The translations under genes and the position numbers were made by a program. 64,000 bases of DNA, from NCBI GenBank assembly GCA_937625935.1, contig OW569374.1:404238-468237 (forward strand), written 5' to 3'. Below, one piece after another: positions 36,522 through 47,308 of the stretch. The notes below the pieces were generated by a model. It saw only the letters and a list, made by a program, of their open reading frames with translations, ran no database searches and was not told where the DNA came from. Position 1 is the stretch's first letter. Each line of letters starts with the position of its first letter. The stretch is from Tetramitus jugosus. Taxonomy: Eukaryota > Heterolobosea > Eutetramitea > Acrasida > Vahlkampfiidae.

Positions 36522-37872
36522 ATGAAGCTACAAGAAGAGAACCTGATTGCTTTCTATACCAACTATTTCCCATATGACTCCATGTTCAAATGGTTGACCA
36601 ATGGTGATGAGTCATGTTTCAAGAAGAGGGAATTCTCATTTACAACTGAGGATGACATTTACATGCGTTACAAGTCTTTTGACAATGCAGAGCAGTTCAA
36701 GAAGGACATGCTCACAATTAAGCCAAGAAAGATTGATATCGGATCCATATTTTCAGTACCTGTACGTATTCTTTCTTTTGTTTGTGTTCTGTGACTATTG
36801 TTACAATCGAAAGAACACATGTGGTTGGTGTCAAACAGTTTTATGGAATATGGAACTTACACTTGATGTTTTATCAAATTGAATTCTCGTTCTTATTACA
36901 ATACATGACAAATGGTATGATTAGCCTCCACAACACAAGCAAGTTCAACCTGGTGTATTTGTGCCAGTGTCCAAGGAATATGTCATTGATATTGATATCT
37001 CAGATTATGACAATGTGAGATTCTGTGGTTGCAAGGATGCAAAGTACTGTGAAAAGTGTTGGCCTCTCATGCTCTGTGGAATGAAGGCATTGGATCATTT
37101 GTTGGGTCAGTGCTTTGGATTTGATCATAGACTTTGGATTTACTCTGGTAGACGTGGTGTGCATTGTTGGGTCAGTGATGACGAAGCAAGAAATTTGGAC
37201 AATGAATCACGATCTGCTGTTACAGACTTTTTACATATTTATATCGGTAATGACAAGAGTGGAAAGAAGCTGACTTTAAATACGCGATTTACTCATCCAA
37301 CTTTTGCAGTGGACTCTGAATTGTTCTCCATTTGTGAACAGTATTTTATTGACATTTACTGTGACAGAGACGCTGACCAATCCATGAACATTTTCGAGAA
37401 TAAGGACACTTGGATTCAGTTGGTTAACTTGCTGGACGGCAATGACTCCAAGCTCAAAACTGACATTTCAAACTGTATTGAGGACGCTAATGAGAATTAC
37501 TTGAATGGCGATGAAACCTGGGAAGCAATTAAGCAAGTGCTGACAAAGATGTCCAGAGTGGGTTATATTCCATATATTGTGTATTCGTTCGTGTACCCTA
37601 GACTTGATGCCAATGTGTCAAAGCAACTGAACCATTTGCTCAAGAGTCCATTCTGTGTGCATCCAAGCACCGAGTATATTTGTGTGCCAGTGAGTGGATA
37701 TGAATTCTATCCTGAGACTGATTGTCCAAGTGTTAGGGAATTGACCGAAGGAAGTGACACAGCAGCCGAGCAGTGGCAAAAATCTGTAAAGATTTTTGAG
37801 TCCCATCTGAAAAAGCTTGCCAAGCCAAAGGTTAAGAAACAAGAGAGAGACGATATGGACATTGACTTTTAA
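36522..37872 (+). CDS. PRIM1: DNA primase small (catalytic) subunit
   Basis: Two exons, 36522-36761 and 36925-37872, with a 163-nt GTACGT...TTAG intron; 395 residues. The exon join gives IGSIFSVPPPQHKQV, matching the equivalent part of the human protein. Family features are clear: N-terminal FYTNYFPYDSMFKWL, catalytic EYVIDIDISDYDNVR with the metal-binding Asp pair, zinc site CGCKDAKYCEKCW, the nucleotide-binding SGRRGVHCWVSD, and YPRLDANVSKQLNHLLKSPF then CVHPSTEYICVPV. It makes the RNA primers of the polymerase alpha-primase complex. The ATG at 36522 is used because the longer frame opens with TTG and reads through the E2F-like cluster. Confidence 0.96.
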
Positions 37873-38106
37873 TTTATCTATATATTTGCATGAGAATTGC
37901 CATGTGAGAATATCTCATGGCATCTTACTCAGTTCACTTTATTCCAATACAATCACTATTTTTCCTTCAACCAATTGCGTGAAACTTCTTCTCGGGAAAA
38001 TAGAGTTCAAAAAACCGACAAAAAAAACTCCAACAACCAAAAAACCAGAGTGCACTCTTGATCATCAAATATCAACCCATATTTCACTCTCTAGCATACC
38101 TTGATC

Positions 38107-40005
38107 ATGGCCTCTCTAGCCGATTTACTACCCAAACCCAAGAATCTTGCACCCAAATCGTTGGAGAACCGAGTCACACAAGCAAGCAACCACTTGAACA
38201 ACAAATCACAAACGAAACTCAATGACCAACAATCCGAATCATCATTATCATCATCAACACTGCCGCCACCACCACCTTATGGAAGTAGAGTAGGATGGAT
38301 ACCCAAGCATCCATCGGACTTTGCAGACGGAGGAGCCTACCCCGAAATTCACATGTCTCAATATCCATTGGGAATGGGCAGAAAAGACAACAACAATACG
38401 ACAAACAACAATCAACAATCACTTCGGCCTCAACAAACACTCATGAACTACACTGGTGGTGGCAACAACTCGTCCAATGCACTTGTTTCGGTCAGTCAAC
38501 AAATTGCAAAACAGGGACAGAGACAGGACAAGATTGTGTATGCAAACTATACTGATTTGATTGAGCATCAAATCGATTCATCGTCATTGGCCAAGCCCAG
38601 TGACAAGGAACTGGAGAGCAATATTCAAGACACGAAATTGGCGCTCGAAAAAATTTTACAAAAAAAAATTGGCGCCAAGACCAATCAGGCGTCAGTGGAC
38701 AATTCGGAGGACCAACCCACTTTTTTCAAATATTCCTTGTCGAATGGAACGGAGAGTCGCATTATCAAGGTATCGGAGGCTCAAGTCGATCCAATGGAAC
38801 CTGCTCGTTTTGCTCTCAAGAAGGTCCCTCGTGGACCACCTTCGCCACCTGTGCCTGTGATGCACTCACCGGATAAGAAGGCATCAAAGGAGGTGATGGA
38901 AGAGTGGAAGATTGGTCCTGCAATCTCCAGTTGGAAGAATCCAAAGGGTTACACCATTCCTCTTCATCAAAGATTGGCTGCCACTGGAAAGGATTTGAAC
39001 AGTGTTCAGATTAATGATCGATTTGCAAAGTTTGCAGAGTCATTGTACATTGCCGAGAATGAATCGAGAAAAGATATTGAACAGAGAGCTGAACTACAAA
39101 AAACAATCATGATTAAGCAACAGGAGGCAAAGGAGGAAAAGTTGAGACAGATGGCTCAGCGTGCAAGAACAGCCAGATTCGGTGGTAATGCAAACTATCA
39201 GGAGAGTGAGGACACCAGAGATGTGAGCAGAAGATCATCAATGGTGAACGCTCCAGACACTGAATCAGACTCTGATCGGTCAGCCGATGAGGACGACGAA
39301 GAGAGAAAGAGAAATCGATTGAGAGAGGAGCGAGCCAAAGAGCACAGATACGAAAAGAGAAAGAACAAGAGACGACCAGGTCAGCTGGATGATGATGAGA
39401 GAGAGATATCAGAGCGAGTTGCTCTTGGTCAAATGGCAGCCTCATCCGGTGCATTTGGAGATGAACTAGACAGTCGATTGATCAATCATGCCAGTGGATT
39501 GGACTCGGGATTTATGGCCGAAGACTCGTACAATATTTATGATCGTCCATTTAATCGTGGTAGTAGTGCGAATCAAATCTACAGACCAACCAGAGAGGCC
39601 ATGGAGTCGTACGGTGGTGGAGTGAATGACATGGAAGCGAACTTGGAGGGAGAAGGAAGTCGGTTTACAAAGAGTTTCAGAGGACGTGAAGGAGACACGG
39701 CTCGATCCTCTGGTTCTGGTCCAGTGGTTTTCGAAAGAGAACGAACTGAGTCACAACATGCTAGAGCTCCAACATCAGCACCACCATCAGATAACAATAG
39801 CAGCAAGAATAGGGGTGGCAACGATGACGACATGTTTGGTCTTGGCAAATTTATGGCTGATGCTAAGGAAGGAAAAAAGAGAACATTCGATCATATTGGC
39901 AAGAGTGGATTTATGAGAGCAACGGGAGGTTCTTCGAGTGCTAATCCTGAAGAGTACAGAGATCAAGGCAGCAAACGGAGGAAGATTGATTTCCGGAGCA
40001 AATAA
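38107..40005 (+). CDS. SNW1: SNW/SKIP spliceosome-associated protein (Prp45 family)
   Basis: A 632-residue intronless gene from ATG 38107. The N-terminal region has the SNW-family YGSRVGWIPKHPSDFADGGA and AYPEIHMSQYPLGMG. The SKIP/SNW core at ~270-360 reads GPAISSWKNPKGYTIPLHQR then LAATGKDLNSVQINDRFAKF and AESLYIAENESRKDIE, followed by a charged helix EEKLRQMAQRARTARF. The rest is disordered and Arg/Glu/Ser-rich. The signature Ser-Asn-Trp reads Ser-Ser-Trp here. SNW proteins belong to the NineTeen-related core of the catalytic spliceosome and, in animals, act as transcriptional co-regulators. Nuclear. Confidence 0.94.
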   Translation: MASLADLLPKPKNLAPKSLENRVTQASNHLNNKSQTKLNDQQSESSLSSSTLPPPPPYGSRVGWIPKHPSDFADGGAYPEIHMSQYPLGMGRKDNNNTTNNNQQSLRPQQTLMNYTGGGNNSSNALVSVSQQIAKQGQRQDKIVYANYTDLIEHQIDSSSLAKPSDKELESNIQDTKLALEKILQKKIGAKTNQASVDNSEDQPTFFKYSLSNGTESRIIKVSEAQVDPMEPARFALKKVPRGPPSPPVPVMHSPDKKASKEVMEEWKIGPAISSWKNPKGYTIPLHQRLAATGKDLNSVQINDRFAKFAESLYIAENESRKDIEQRAELQKTIMIKQQEAKEEKLRQMAQRARTARFGGNANYQESEDTRDVSRRSSMVNAPDTESDSDRSADEDDEERKRNRLREERAKEHRYEKRKNKRRPGQLDDDEREISERVALGQMAASSGAFGDELDSRLINHASGLDSGFMAEDSYNIYDRPFNRGSSANQIYRPTREAMESYGGGVNDMEANLEGEGSRFTKSFRGREGDTARSSGSGPVVFERERTESQHARAPTSAPPSDNNSSKNRGGNDDDMFGLGKFMADAKEGKKRTFDHIGKSGFMRATGGSSSANPEEYRDQGSKRRKIDFRSK

Positions 40006-40065
40006 ATAATACTTGAACGACGCAACCTGATTTCGTGACAATCCTTCGATAAGCAGAAACAAGAC

Positions 40066-40311
40066 ATGACAAAAGAAGTTATCAAATCGTCGCCCAAAAA
40101 GACCTCTAAAACAGGTGGTGGTGATAGTCCTATCAACAGCAAGAAGGATACTCGCTCGAAAGATGCTACAAACGACCCCGCCAGCAAAACTCAACAACTT
40201 CTCGATAAGGAAAGGATGCGACGAGAGATCTATGCTACAAACAGAATTCTTAAAACAATAGAAACAACAAAGTGGAAAAGGCTCTGCTCCAACCATAGCT
40301 TTGGTGTCTGA
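40066..40311 (+). CDS. Small basic hypothetical protein
   Basis: An 81-residue frame from a true ATG between the SNW and ligase genes. The first half is Lys/Ser/Thr-rich, the second is helical (QQLLDKERMRREIYATNRIL). No family recognised. It ends 121 nt before the ligase ATG, so it would place a stop and a promoter in a very short interval; it might alternatively be an upstream open frame of the ligase transcript. Confidence 0.35.
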   Translation: MTKEVIKSSPKKTSKTGGGDSPINSKKDTRSKDATNDPASKTQQLLDKERMRREIYATNRILKTIETTKWKRLCSNHSFGV

Positions 40312-40351
40312 GATCACTTCTCACTGTAAAATTTTCACCTGCTCTCGTTCT

Positions 40352-40361
40352 GCCGCCAAAA
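40352..40361. promoter_or_regulatory. E2F-like site upstream of DNA ligase I
   Basis: GCCGCCAAAA, that is TTTTGGCGGC on the other strand, fits TTTSSCGS and lies 71 nt before the ligase ATG. It matches the first of the sites before primase. Confidence 0.42.
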
Positions 40362-40432
40362 TTCATTCGAGAAAATGGTGGAATTCACAACGGACAGAAA
40401 GGAAAAATTTCAAAAAGAAAACAAACAACAAA

Positions 40433-42971
40433 ATGAAACAAAAGTCTCTTGCGTATGTGTCTTCTTTCATAGGTGTCATTATCTCTCCCATTTTCCCTTA
40501 CTGTGTTAACACACCATGATAGATCCTTCTTTCAACCAAAGAATGGTCCTGCCACACCACCAAAGAGTGAAGAGAAAAACATGAAGAAACGTAGTCGTGT
40601 CATCACCGATGACGAAGAAGATGATGAAGAAACGACTTCTTCTGTTGTTGATAATATAAAAAGACAGAAAGTATCAACACCACTCAAGAAGGAAGAAGAA
40701 TCAATCACAACACCACAGCCTTCTCCTAAATTGAAGAAGGAAATTTTGTTTGTGGGAAAACAGGTAAAGAGTGTGAAACGCAATGATGAAGATGATATGG
40801 TGGATAATGATGAAACGGATCAAGTAAATGACGATGATGAAGAAGAAGAAGCAATGATTAAATCAACGGTTCACAAGAGAAAATCGCCACTGGATGGAGA
40901 TGATTCAGAACAGGAGGAGGAAGAAGAAGAAGGTGGTGGCCTGTACTTTGACGATAGTGATATTGAAGAAGAACAGAAGGTTGAATTGGACGAAACAGAG
41001 GGAAAACCTTCCATGTTGCACAATGTTCCTTCCAAAATATTGAAAAAATCTTCCGGTAGCAACGGCAGCACACCAGTGTTTGAGTATGCAAAGTACGATG
41101 CATTGCAGGGTGCTACATGGAAGAAGGGTCAAAAAACACCATACATGTCCCTTGCAACGGTGTTTGATCAGATTGCAAACACTAGTTCTCGTATCAAGAT
41201 TACAGAGCTGCTCACAAACTTTTTCAGATCAGTTATTTGTCTCAGTCCAGAAGATTTATTGCCAAGTGTCTACCTGTGCACCAATAGGATTGCTGCATCT
41301 CATGAAGGTATCGAACTCGGTGTGGGTGATGGAATATTGTTGAAAACACTAGCTGAGGCAACAGGAAAGAATGTGAAGATTATTAGAAAGATGTATGCTG
41401 ATGAGGGTGATCTAGGAAGTGTGGCAAGGGTTGCTAGAGGAACTCAAAAGACGATGTTTCAACCAAAACCGTTGACTATCGCTGGTATATTTAAGGATTT
41501 CAGATTTATTGCAACTTCATTGGGTAAGAATTCTCAACAGAAGAAGGCCGATAAGATTAAAGCGCTCTTGGTAGCCTCTAAAGAAATGGAGCCACAGTAT
41601 ATTATTCGATCACTTCAAGGCAAGTTAAGAATTGGTTTAGGAGAAGAAACTGTTCTTGTCGCTCTCGCTCATGCCATTGTTCTAACAGGAGTTGGTCGAG
41701 GAGAACCAACACCAGTCAACAAGAGAATCAGAGTCGAAGAACTAAAAAGTGCTGAAGAAACATTAAAGATGGTGTATAGTGAGATGCCATGGTACGACAA
41801 AATTATCGAAAACCTCCTCGCTAATGGCTTTGAAAATCTGACGCAAACATGCAAACTCACCGTTGGAGTCCCTATCAGACCGATGCTTGCAAAGGCTGCC
41901 AAGGGTGTGCAAGAAATATTTGAGCGCTTTGGAAAACAAACATTTACTTGTGAGTACAAGTATGATGGTGAACGTCAGCAAATTCACATAATGGAGGACG
42001 GAACGATTAAACTCTATAGTAGAAATCTTGAGGATACCACTGGAAAGTTTCCTGACGTCATTAGCATGGTTCCTGGAGTGATGAGCCCAACTACCAAGAG
42101 CGCTATATTGGATTGTGAGGTAGTTGCTTATGATGCTGTCGAAGAAAAGATTAAGCCCTTCCAAATATTGAGCACCAGAGCCAGAAAGAACATTTCCATT
42201 GCAGATATCAAAGTCCAAGTTTGTATATTTGCTTTCGATCTGCTGTATCTGAATGGAGAGTCATTACTGAAAAAGTCACTAAAGGAGAGACGTGAGAAAC
42301 TATACTCTAGCTTCCAGGCAACGAATGCCAAATTCCAATTTGCTGTTCATCTTGACTCGAGTGACACAGAAGAGATTCAAGAATTCTTGTCTGAAGCTGT
42401 TCGTTCAAACTGTGAAGGTTTAATCGTCAAGAGTTATGAACACGACGCGTCATATGAACCCTCGAGAAGAACGTTCAACTGGCTCAAGTTAAAGAAGGAT
42501 TATATTAAAGGACTTGGCGACTCCTTGGATTTGGTTCCAATCGGTGGATATAGGGGAAAAGGAAAACGTACGGGTGTATATGGTGGTTTCTTGTTGGCAT
42601 GCTATGATCCTGACTCGGAATCATATCAAAGCATCTGTAAGATTGGCACAGGTTTTTCTGATGAAAATCTGAAAACCTTTTCTCAGCAACTGGATGCCTT
42701 CAAGATTGATGGACCAAAGTCGTACTATTCTTACGCCGACGCACATGAGCCCGATGTTTGGTTCGATGTCAAGCAAGTATGGGAGATTTTGGCTGCCGAT
42801 CTCACACTATCTCCAACGCATACGGCTGGTATCGGTATCATTGCTGATAATAGAGGTATTGCACTTCGGTTCCCACGTTTCATCCGAGTCAGAACCGACA
42901 AGGAACCAGATGAGGCAACGACTGGAGAACAGGTTGCTGACATGTACAAAAAGCAAGCTAGTTTGCTCTAA
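40433..42971 (+). CDS. LIG1: DNA ligase I (ATP-dependent)
   Basis: Two exons: 40433-40452 (only 20 nt) and 40523-42971, with a 70-nt GTATGT...ATAG intron; 822 residues. The join creates MKQKSLASFFQPKNG, a PCNA-interacting (PIP) box with the QxxLxxFF pattern at the very N-terminus, exactly where animal ligase I has it. A disordered acidic region (~25-190) follows, then the DNA-binding domain, and the catalytic core with motif I EYKYDGERQQIH (active-site Lys), motif IV EGLIVKSYE, motif V WLKLKKDY and a C-terminal OB-fold ending ALRFPRFIRVRTDK. It seals Okazaki fragments and repair nicks. The long frame alone starts with GTG at 40473 and would lose the PIP box. Confidence 0.96.
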
Positions 42972-43036
42972 TAAATACAAACAGCTATTATTCTCATTCG
43001 AGATCTTCCATTTATGCACTATCCTGGGTAGACTAT

Positions 43037-44021
43037 CTATCTCAAGTAGCTAGGTACTTTCTTGCGTATGAGTTTTGTAACTTCTTCGTTGCTTCCACAA
43101 GCTTGGTCGATTGACTGCAAGATCTTCGAAATCTTTTGTGAATACTTCTTGTCAAAACTCTTCCTTGAAACGGGAACCAATAACTTATCCAGAACTGAAA
43201 TGGGAATTTCTCCCTCGAGACAAATGCACAAGTCTTCCGTGGCTCCCAGACCAGCTTCAAAGATATCGGACTCTGCTTCCTGAGACATGAGAGCCAATCA
43301 TTCGACAACTGATTGATCAAGAATTGGTCAGCCAATAACTTGTGTTTGGCTCCTCCAGATCCCAACAACTCCTTTAACCCCTGTCTGGCAATAAATACAT
43401 ATGGATGTTGACTTTCCCGCAATCCCTCAGCAAAATTCAATATCAACGGATTGTAAGAGAGCTCAGCTGGGTGTTGGTCCCATTGTATTAACATTTTGTT
43501 GCCAGTATGATATATTCGACATGGTATTTCACCTGAATCATAAACAATTCCAAAATTTCTAATCATTACAAATGATTCGATGAGAGCTGAATAATTGGAC
43601 AGTAAACTCAAATTAACGTGACATACGTTCTGTACTTGTTCCTTGAAGAGAACGGATTGGATGTCTTGTGTGGATTCAAACGAGTCGACGTCAAGCTCTT
43701 CTTAACAGATGATTGATTCGAGTTGTGAGAAATCGAACACGTTTCTCCCGTTTTAGTTCCTGTAGCTACACCACTACCTGAACTCCTACTAGTTGAATAG
43801 GTTGAGCCAAAAGCGATTGGCCTCCTTGGAGCAGATGCACTTCTACTCGATGAAGAACTAGGCATACTTTGACTAGATGGTTGCTTACTGCTCACTCTTT
43901 GACTGCCTGAGGAGCTGGCATTGCTAGCTTGAGACAGGATTTTGTTCAAAGTAGGCTTCTGTGCGCCTGATGTGGAAGACAAAGGCCTAGATCTGGTAGC
44001 CGATAATGCTCGGTTACTCAT
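43037..44021 (-). CDS. PACRGL: PACRG-like protein (PACRGL), one internal frameshift
   Basis: Minus strand, ATG 44021. Exon 1 (43627-44021) encodes a Ser/Thr/Arg-rich N-terminus; a 68-nt intron (GTATGT...ATTAG, 43559-43626) joins it to NFGIVYDSGEIPCRIYHTG then LILNFAEGLRESQHPYVFIA and RQGLKELL, which follow PACRGL closely. Near 43290-43300 the frame changes by one base; the second frame continues in register with the family (ALMSQEAESDIFEAGLGAT, VSRKSFDKKYSQKISKILQS) to 43037. The homology spans the break with little length change, so one base is missing in the sequence or the allele is broken. PACRG proteins are microtubule inner-junction or axonemal proteins, consistent with a flagellate stage. 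Confidence 0.82.
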
Positions 44022-44104
44022 TTGCAACTCAAATGCTTCTGTGCGTGTGTTTGTGAGTAATGAGCTATTATGGATGGCTTCTTCTTGTCAGTTGTTTGAC
44101 AGGC

Positions 44105-44118
44105 TTTTGGCGCCAAAA
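44105..44118. promoter_or_regulatory. Palindromic E2F-like element TTTTGGCGCCAAAA
   Basis: A perfect 14-bp palindrome fitting TTTSSCGS on both strands, 84 nt upstream of the PACRGL ATG and just 5 nt beyond the stop codon of the S28 peptidase gene, within a gap of only 101 nt. Confidence 0.45.
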
Positions 44119-44122
44119 CGAT

Positions 44123-45649
44123 TTACTTTGTTTTTTTGTCGTGAATCCATTTGGCAATGTTCTGAACGTGAATCTCTCTAGCCTTGATAACAGACTGTGG
44201 ATCGTTAGGGTTGGCGCTTCTCAGATCCAGATGATGACCTCCATGCTCAATAAATACAGTTACAACAGAGTCAGAGTTCGATTTCATAACACCACCTGCC
44301 ATCCAAGGATCCAAATTTCCATTCGAGAATACAATGTTAGAAGCATATTGTAAGTTATCAACTCCATAATATTGCACATTCCAGTATGGTCGAGGGGTGA
44401 CTCCAAAAGACTGTTGACACATTTGAATGTAGGCCTTCAAATCCCATGGTGCTGGTAAGAACATGTCAGTGCTACCTCCATATTGGCCAACAATCAAAAC
44501 CATCTCTGAGCACGCTTGGTAGAACCATGATTGATCACCAAGACCTGGAGAGTCACCAGATGTAATGTTGAAACAACTTTGTGATCCACTTGTATTGTAG
44601 TAAACGTTTGCTACGGAACCGAGTGCCAACAGGAGTGATGTGTCTTGATCCACTGCACGATCCATAATTCTCTTCATGGCGTCACAACTTGCATTCACAG
44701 GCCAAGCAGGCAATGGTTGCAAAAAGTTAGTTTCATATGGGTAGTCCAGCATTGCTAAATAGGCAATGGCATTGTAAATGAAAGAAATAAGTTGATTCAC
44801 ATCGTTCTCATTCTTCAAGGGAGTGCACAGTCCATACTTTTGAGAAAGAGTGTTTCTTCCACTTGCAGTTTGTCCCAGTGACTGAGTTAACAAAAATGCT
44901 TTTTGAATCCAGGTAGAACATTGCTTATTGGGCAGAGCGTCAGCAAAATCTCTTGTGATAATCTCATTGAACGTCTTTGGAGAAACGAGGCCTTCGAACT
45001 GTAAAACAGGAGCAGATGCAGCAATAGCACCATCCACAACATGAGGATACTTGATTCTAAAATAGCTACTAAGCATACCACCATAGCTGCCACCGAATGA
45101 AATCACTGGGCCATCCACATTCATGCGATACTTTCGCTTGAAATCCGGAATCAACAATGCATAATCAGCCAATGCCTGCCAGCTGTTCAAGTATTGAATA
45201 TTTTCGGGAGTCCACGATTGATCACCCATGGGCAATGTTTGTCCATAGTATCGATGTTCAGCAAACACAATCAATGCCTTGAATTTAGGAGCGATATCGA
45301 ACATGAATCCCGTATTACTATAAAACATTTCGATATCTCCTTCGTTGCCAGTGTAGAAGAACATTGGAGAATCTGGAGACTTGTCCCAGAATTGATCACA
45401 CACGAGCACTCTCTGCTTGAATGCCACAGGCTTCGTATCCTTATAATTAAAGTGATCCAAAATCTGTTCGTACCACTCGGTTCGGAATGGTGGTACAGGA
45501 TCAGCAGATAACGGTCTGTTCTTTACAGACTGCAATGACTGAACAGCAAAAGGACTTGTTTTGCGGATCAAGTTGGAGCATGTCACAACCTGGAAAATTG
45601 ACAGAACGACGAGAGCGATCGTAAATGCACGGAACAATGGTGTCGTCAT
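44123..45649 (-). CDS. Secreted/lysosomal serine carboxypeptidase, family S28
   Basis: A 508-residue protein with signal peptide (FTIALVVLSIFQVVTC). The S28 family (Pro-X carboxypeptidase, dipeptidyl peptidase II, thymus-specific serine protease) is shown by YEQILDHFNYKDT, PMFFYTGNEGDIEMFY, ALIVFAEHRYYGQTLP, the nucleophile motif ISFGGSYGGMLSSYFR (Ser in GGSYGG), NGNLDPWMAGGV (catalytic Asp) and EHGGHHLDLR (catalytic His). The full triad is present, so it should be active, cleaving after proline in an acidic compartment. Length is normal for the family. It is head-to-tail with PACRGL and divergent from the 373-residue orphan gene. Confidence 0.94.
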   Translation of the reverse strand: MTTPLFRAFTIALVVLSIFQVVTCSNLIRKTSPFAVQSLQSVKNRPLSADPVPPFRTEWYEQILDHFNYKDTKPVAFKQRVLVCDQFWDKSPDSPMFFYTGNEGDIEMFYSNTGFMFDIAPKFKALIVFAEHRYYGQTLPMGDQSWTPENIQYLNSWQALADYALLIPDFKRKYRMNVDGPVISFGGSYGGMLSSYFRIKYPHVVDGAIAASAPVLQFEGLVSPKTFNEIITRDFADALPNKQCSTWIQKAFLLTQSLGQTASGRNTLSQKYGLCTPLKNENDVNQLISFIYNAIAYLAMLDYPYETNFLQPLPAWPVNASCDAMKRIMDRAVDQDTSLLLALGSVANVYYNTSGSQSCFNITSGDSPGLGDQSWFYQACSEMVLIVGQYGGSTDMFLPAPWDLKAYIQMCQQSFGVTPRPYWNVQYYGVDNLQYASNIVFSNGNLDPWMAGGVMKSNSDSVVTVFIEHGGHHLDLRSANPNDPQSVIKAREIHVQNIAKWIHDKKTK

Positions 45650-45935
45650 GTTCTATTGTTTTGTGGCGAATGTGATGATCTTGATATGGATGTCGGTGTT
45701 TCTTTATGACAAACAATTCACCGCCTTCCTTCGAAATTTTTTTGTGGTCAACCTTGGAAGACACATCACTCCCGATCACTTTTTTCTCTGTTCCCGAACG
45801 TAACCACCAAAAAAGCCAACAAAGAGAACAACTGAATATACAACTCTGCGTCCCTCTCCTTCTTGAGTACCCACCATAATTAATTGTAGATATCTACTCC
45901 CCTATTTTTCGTCCAAAAAAAATCAAAACAAGACC
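45650..45935. promoter_or_regulatory. Divergent promoter region (S28 peptidase / orphan family gene)
   Basis: 286 nt between two divergent ATGs. No clear TATA or E2F-like motif; A-rich leader before the ATG at 45936. Confidence 0.35.
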
Positions 45936-47057
45936 ATGCCATTCATGAACAGAACACAAACAGTGACTACTCAGTTTGCTAAGCACTTTTCCTTCCGTTT
46001 TGGCTCTCACAAGACTGGAAAACTCTCCTTCTTGCCCATGGTGAGTCACGCTTCCAAAGGGACTCGTAAAGTCACAACCATGTACTTTATGCTCTCTCGT
46101 GGTGTTCAATCCTCGAGAATCAAGGTATTCATCTACACTCTGAAGGACAAGAGCAAATGTTGGGAACTGATTGATGAATGTCCGTTGGTCAAGACAAGGG
46201 ATGATGTAGATGAGATCAATCGTCACATGGTTGAGTTTGACTCTAATAATCACGGAGGTGGCGATCTTCCATGGTTCAGATTGGACATCAAGATGGAGGA
46301 CATCCAAGAATCAATTTTTTACTTTGGCAAGGTCAACCATGGTAATCGATTCGTGAGATCAAAGAAGTACCTTACTACTTTACTAGGAAAGGACACAATA
46401 TTGGATGACAGCTTGACCATGGACAAGATTCACCAAAAGTTCTTGTCGTTCACGACACAAGACTCAAGTGTTTCCACAATTATGGACGATCATGGACCGT
46501 CTCCATCACCACAGAGCCCACCACTTCTGAATCTTCCAACCTATGTGACATACAACCCTTTTGCAGTTCCAATGTACTGCTATCCTCAGACTGCCTTTGG
46601 ATATCATTCAATGGATGTCATGATGGGACAACACGCGCATCTATTGAATGCTGTTCAATCAATGAACCAAACTCAGGCCATGTGTTGGATCGATCCAACA
46701 ACTCAAGGTTCCACCATTGGCACAAACTCTGTGAATTTTGCCATGAATCTTGCCGTCGATCAACACGCTCATCAGAGCACCGTGCCTGCCACTTCCATAG
46801 ACTCTACAGACAATTTCTGGGATCTTGATTCTCTGTTTCAATCTGAGCCAAACAATTTCCCCATTGTCGTTGATGTCTCACATGAACCCGAACTCTCTCA
46901 CACGGGTGATGATCAATCAATTGGCCAAAAACGCAAATTGTCTTGCTTTGCCGAAGAAGAGGATGATCTGTTTCCTCCAGCAAAGTTCATGACATTTGAT
47001 GATGAAGAAGAGCCAGCATTGAATCTATTTGATTTTGAAGGTCATAAGCTTTGGTAA
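45936..47057 (+). CDS. Lineage-specific protein, paralog of the gene at 53353-54798
   Basis: A 373-residue protein. Its first ~170 residues match the protein encoded at 53353-54798: NRTQTVTTQFAKHFSFRFG, a strand IKVFIYTLKD, WFRLDIKMEDIQESIFYFGK and LTMDKIHQKF. This shared part looks like a compact mixed-fold domain. The remainder is Pro/Gln/Met/His-rich and disordered with acidic patches near the end (EEEDDLFPP, DDEEEPALNLFDFEG) like a transactivation region. I do not recognise the family; the layout of a conserved N-terminal domain with a disordered acidic tail would suit a DNA-binding regulator, but no DNA-binding motif is identified. Confidence 0.72.
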   Translation: MPFMNRTQTVTTQFAKHFSFRFGSHKTGKLSFLPMVSHASKGTRKVTTMYFMLSRGVQSSRIKVFIYTLKDKSKCWELIDECPLVKTRDDVDEINRHMVEFDSNNHGGGDLPWFRLDIKMEDIQESIFYFGKVNHGNRFVRSKKYLTTLLGKDTILDDSLTMDKIHQKFLSFTTQDSSVSTIMDDHGPSPSPQSPPLLNLPTYVTYNPFAVPMYCYPQTAFGYHSMDVMMGQHAHLLNAVQSMNQTQAMCWIDPTTQGSTIGTNSVNFAMNLAVDQHAHQSTVPATSIDSTDNFWDLDSLFQSEPNNFPIVVDVSHEPELSHTGDDQSIGQKRKLSCFAEEEDDLFPPAKFMTFDDEEEPALNLFDFEGHKLW

Positions 47058-47104
47058 GATCATGTCTTGATCGTATCAAAGATTTAGCTTTTAGTATCAG
47101 CTAG

Positions 47105-47308
47105 ATTTATCAACCAAACCACCAGTATTCGAATGTGGTCTTGCATTTTGTGGATTCTCCAGACTCTGAATTCATGAGAGAGTCCACATTAATGCCATAT
47201 CATACTTTGAACAACAAGTACTTTTGCTGGGATGCTTCCAATTTCAACAATTGGGAATCCCATCAAAGGTACTTCTTGATCAAACTTCTGAATAAATTAT
47301 CTTTGTAA
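47105..47308 (+). other. Coding-like segment without a full gene context
   Basis: In the 373-nt gap between two + strand genes, a frame with protein-like composition (VVLHFVDSPDSEFMREST, NNKYFCWDASNFNNWES, YFLIKLLNK) runs from a TAG at 47102 to a stop at 47306. Its first ATG, 47174, gives 44 residues. The preceding gene ends TTG|GTAAGA, so a splice was tested, but no acceptor brings this frame into phase. It may be an orphan exon or a gene remnant. Confidence 0.3.
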
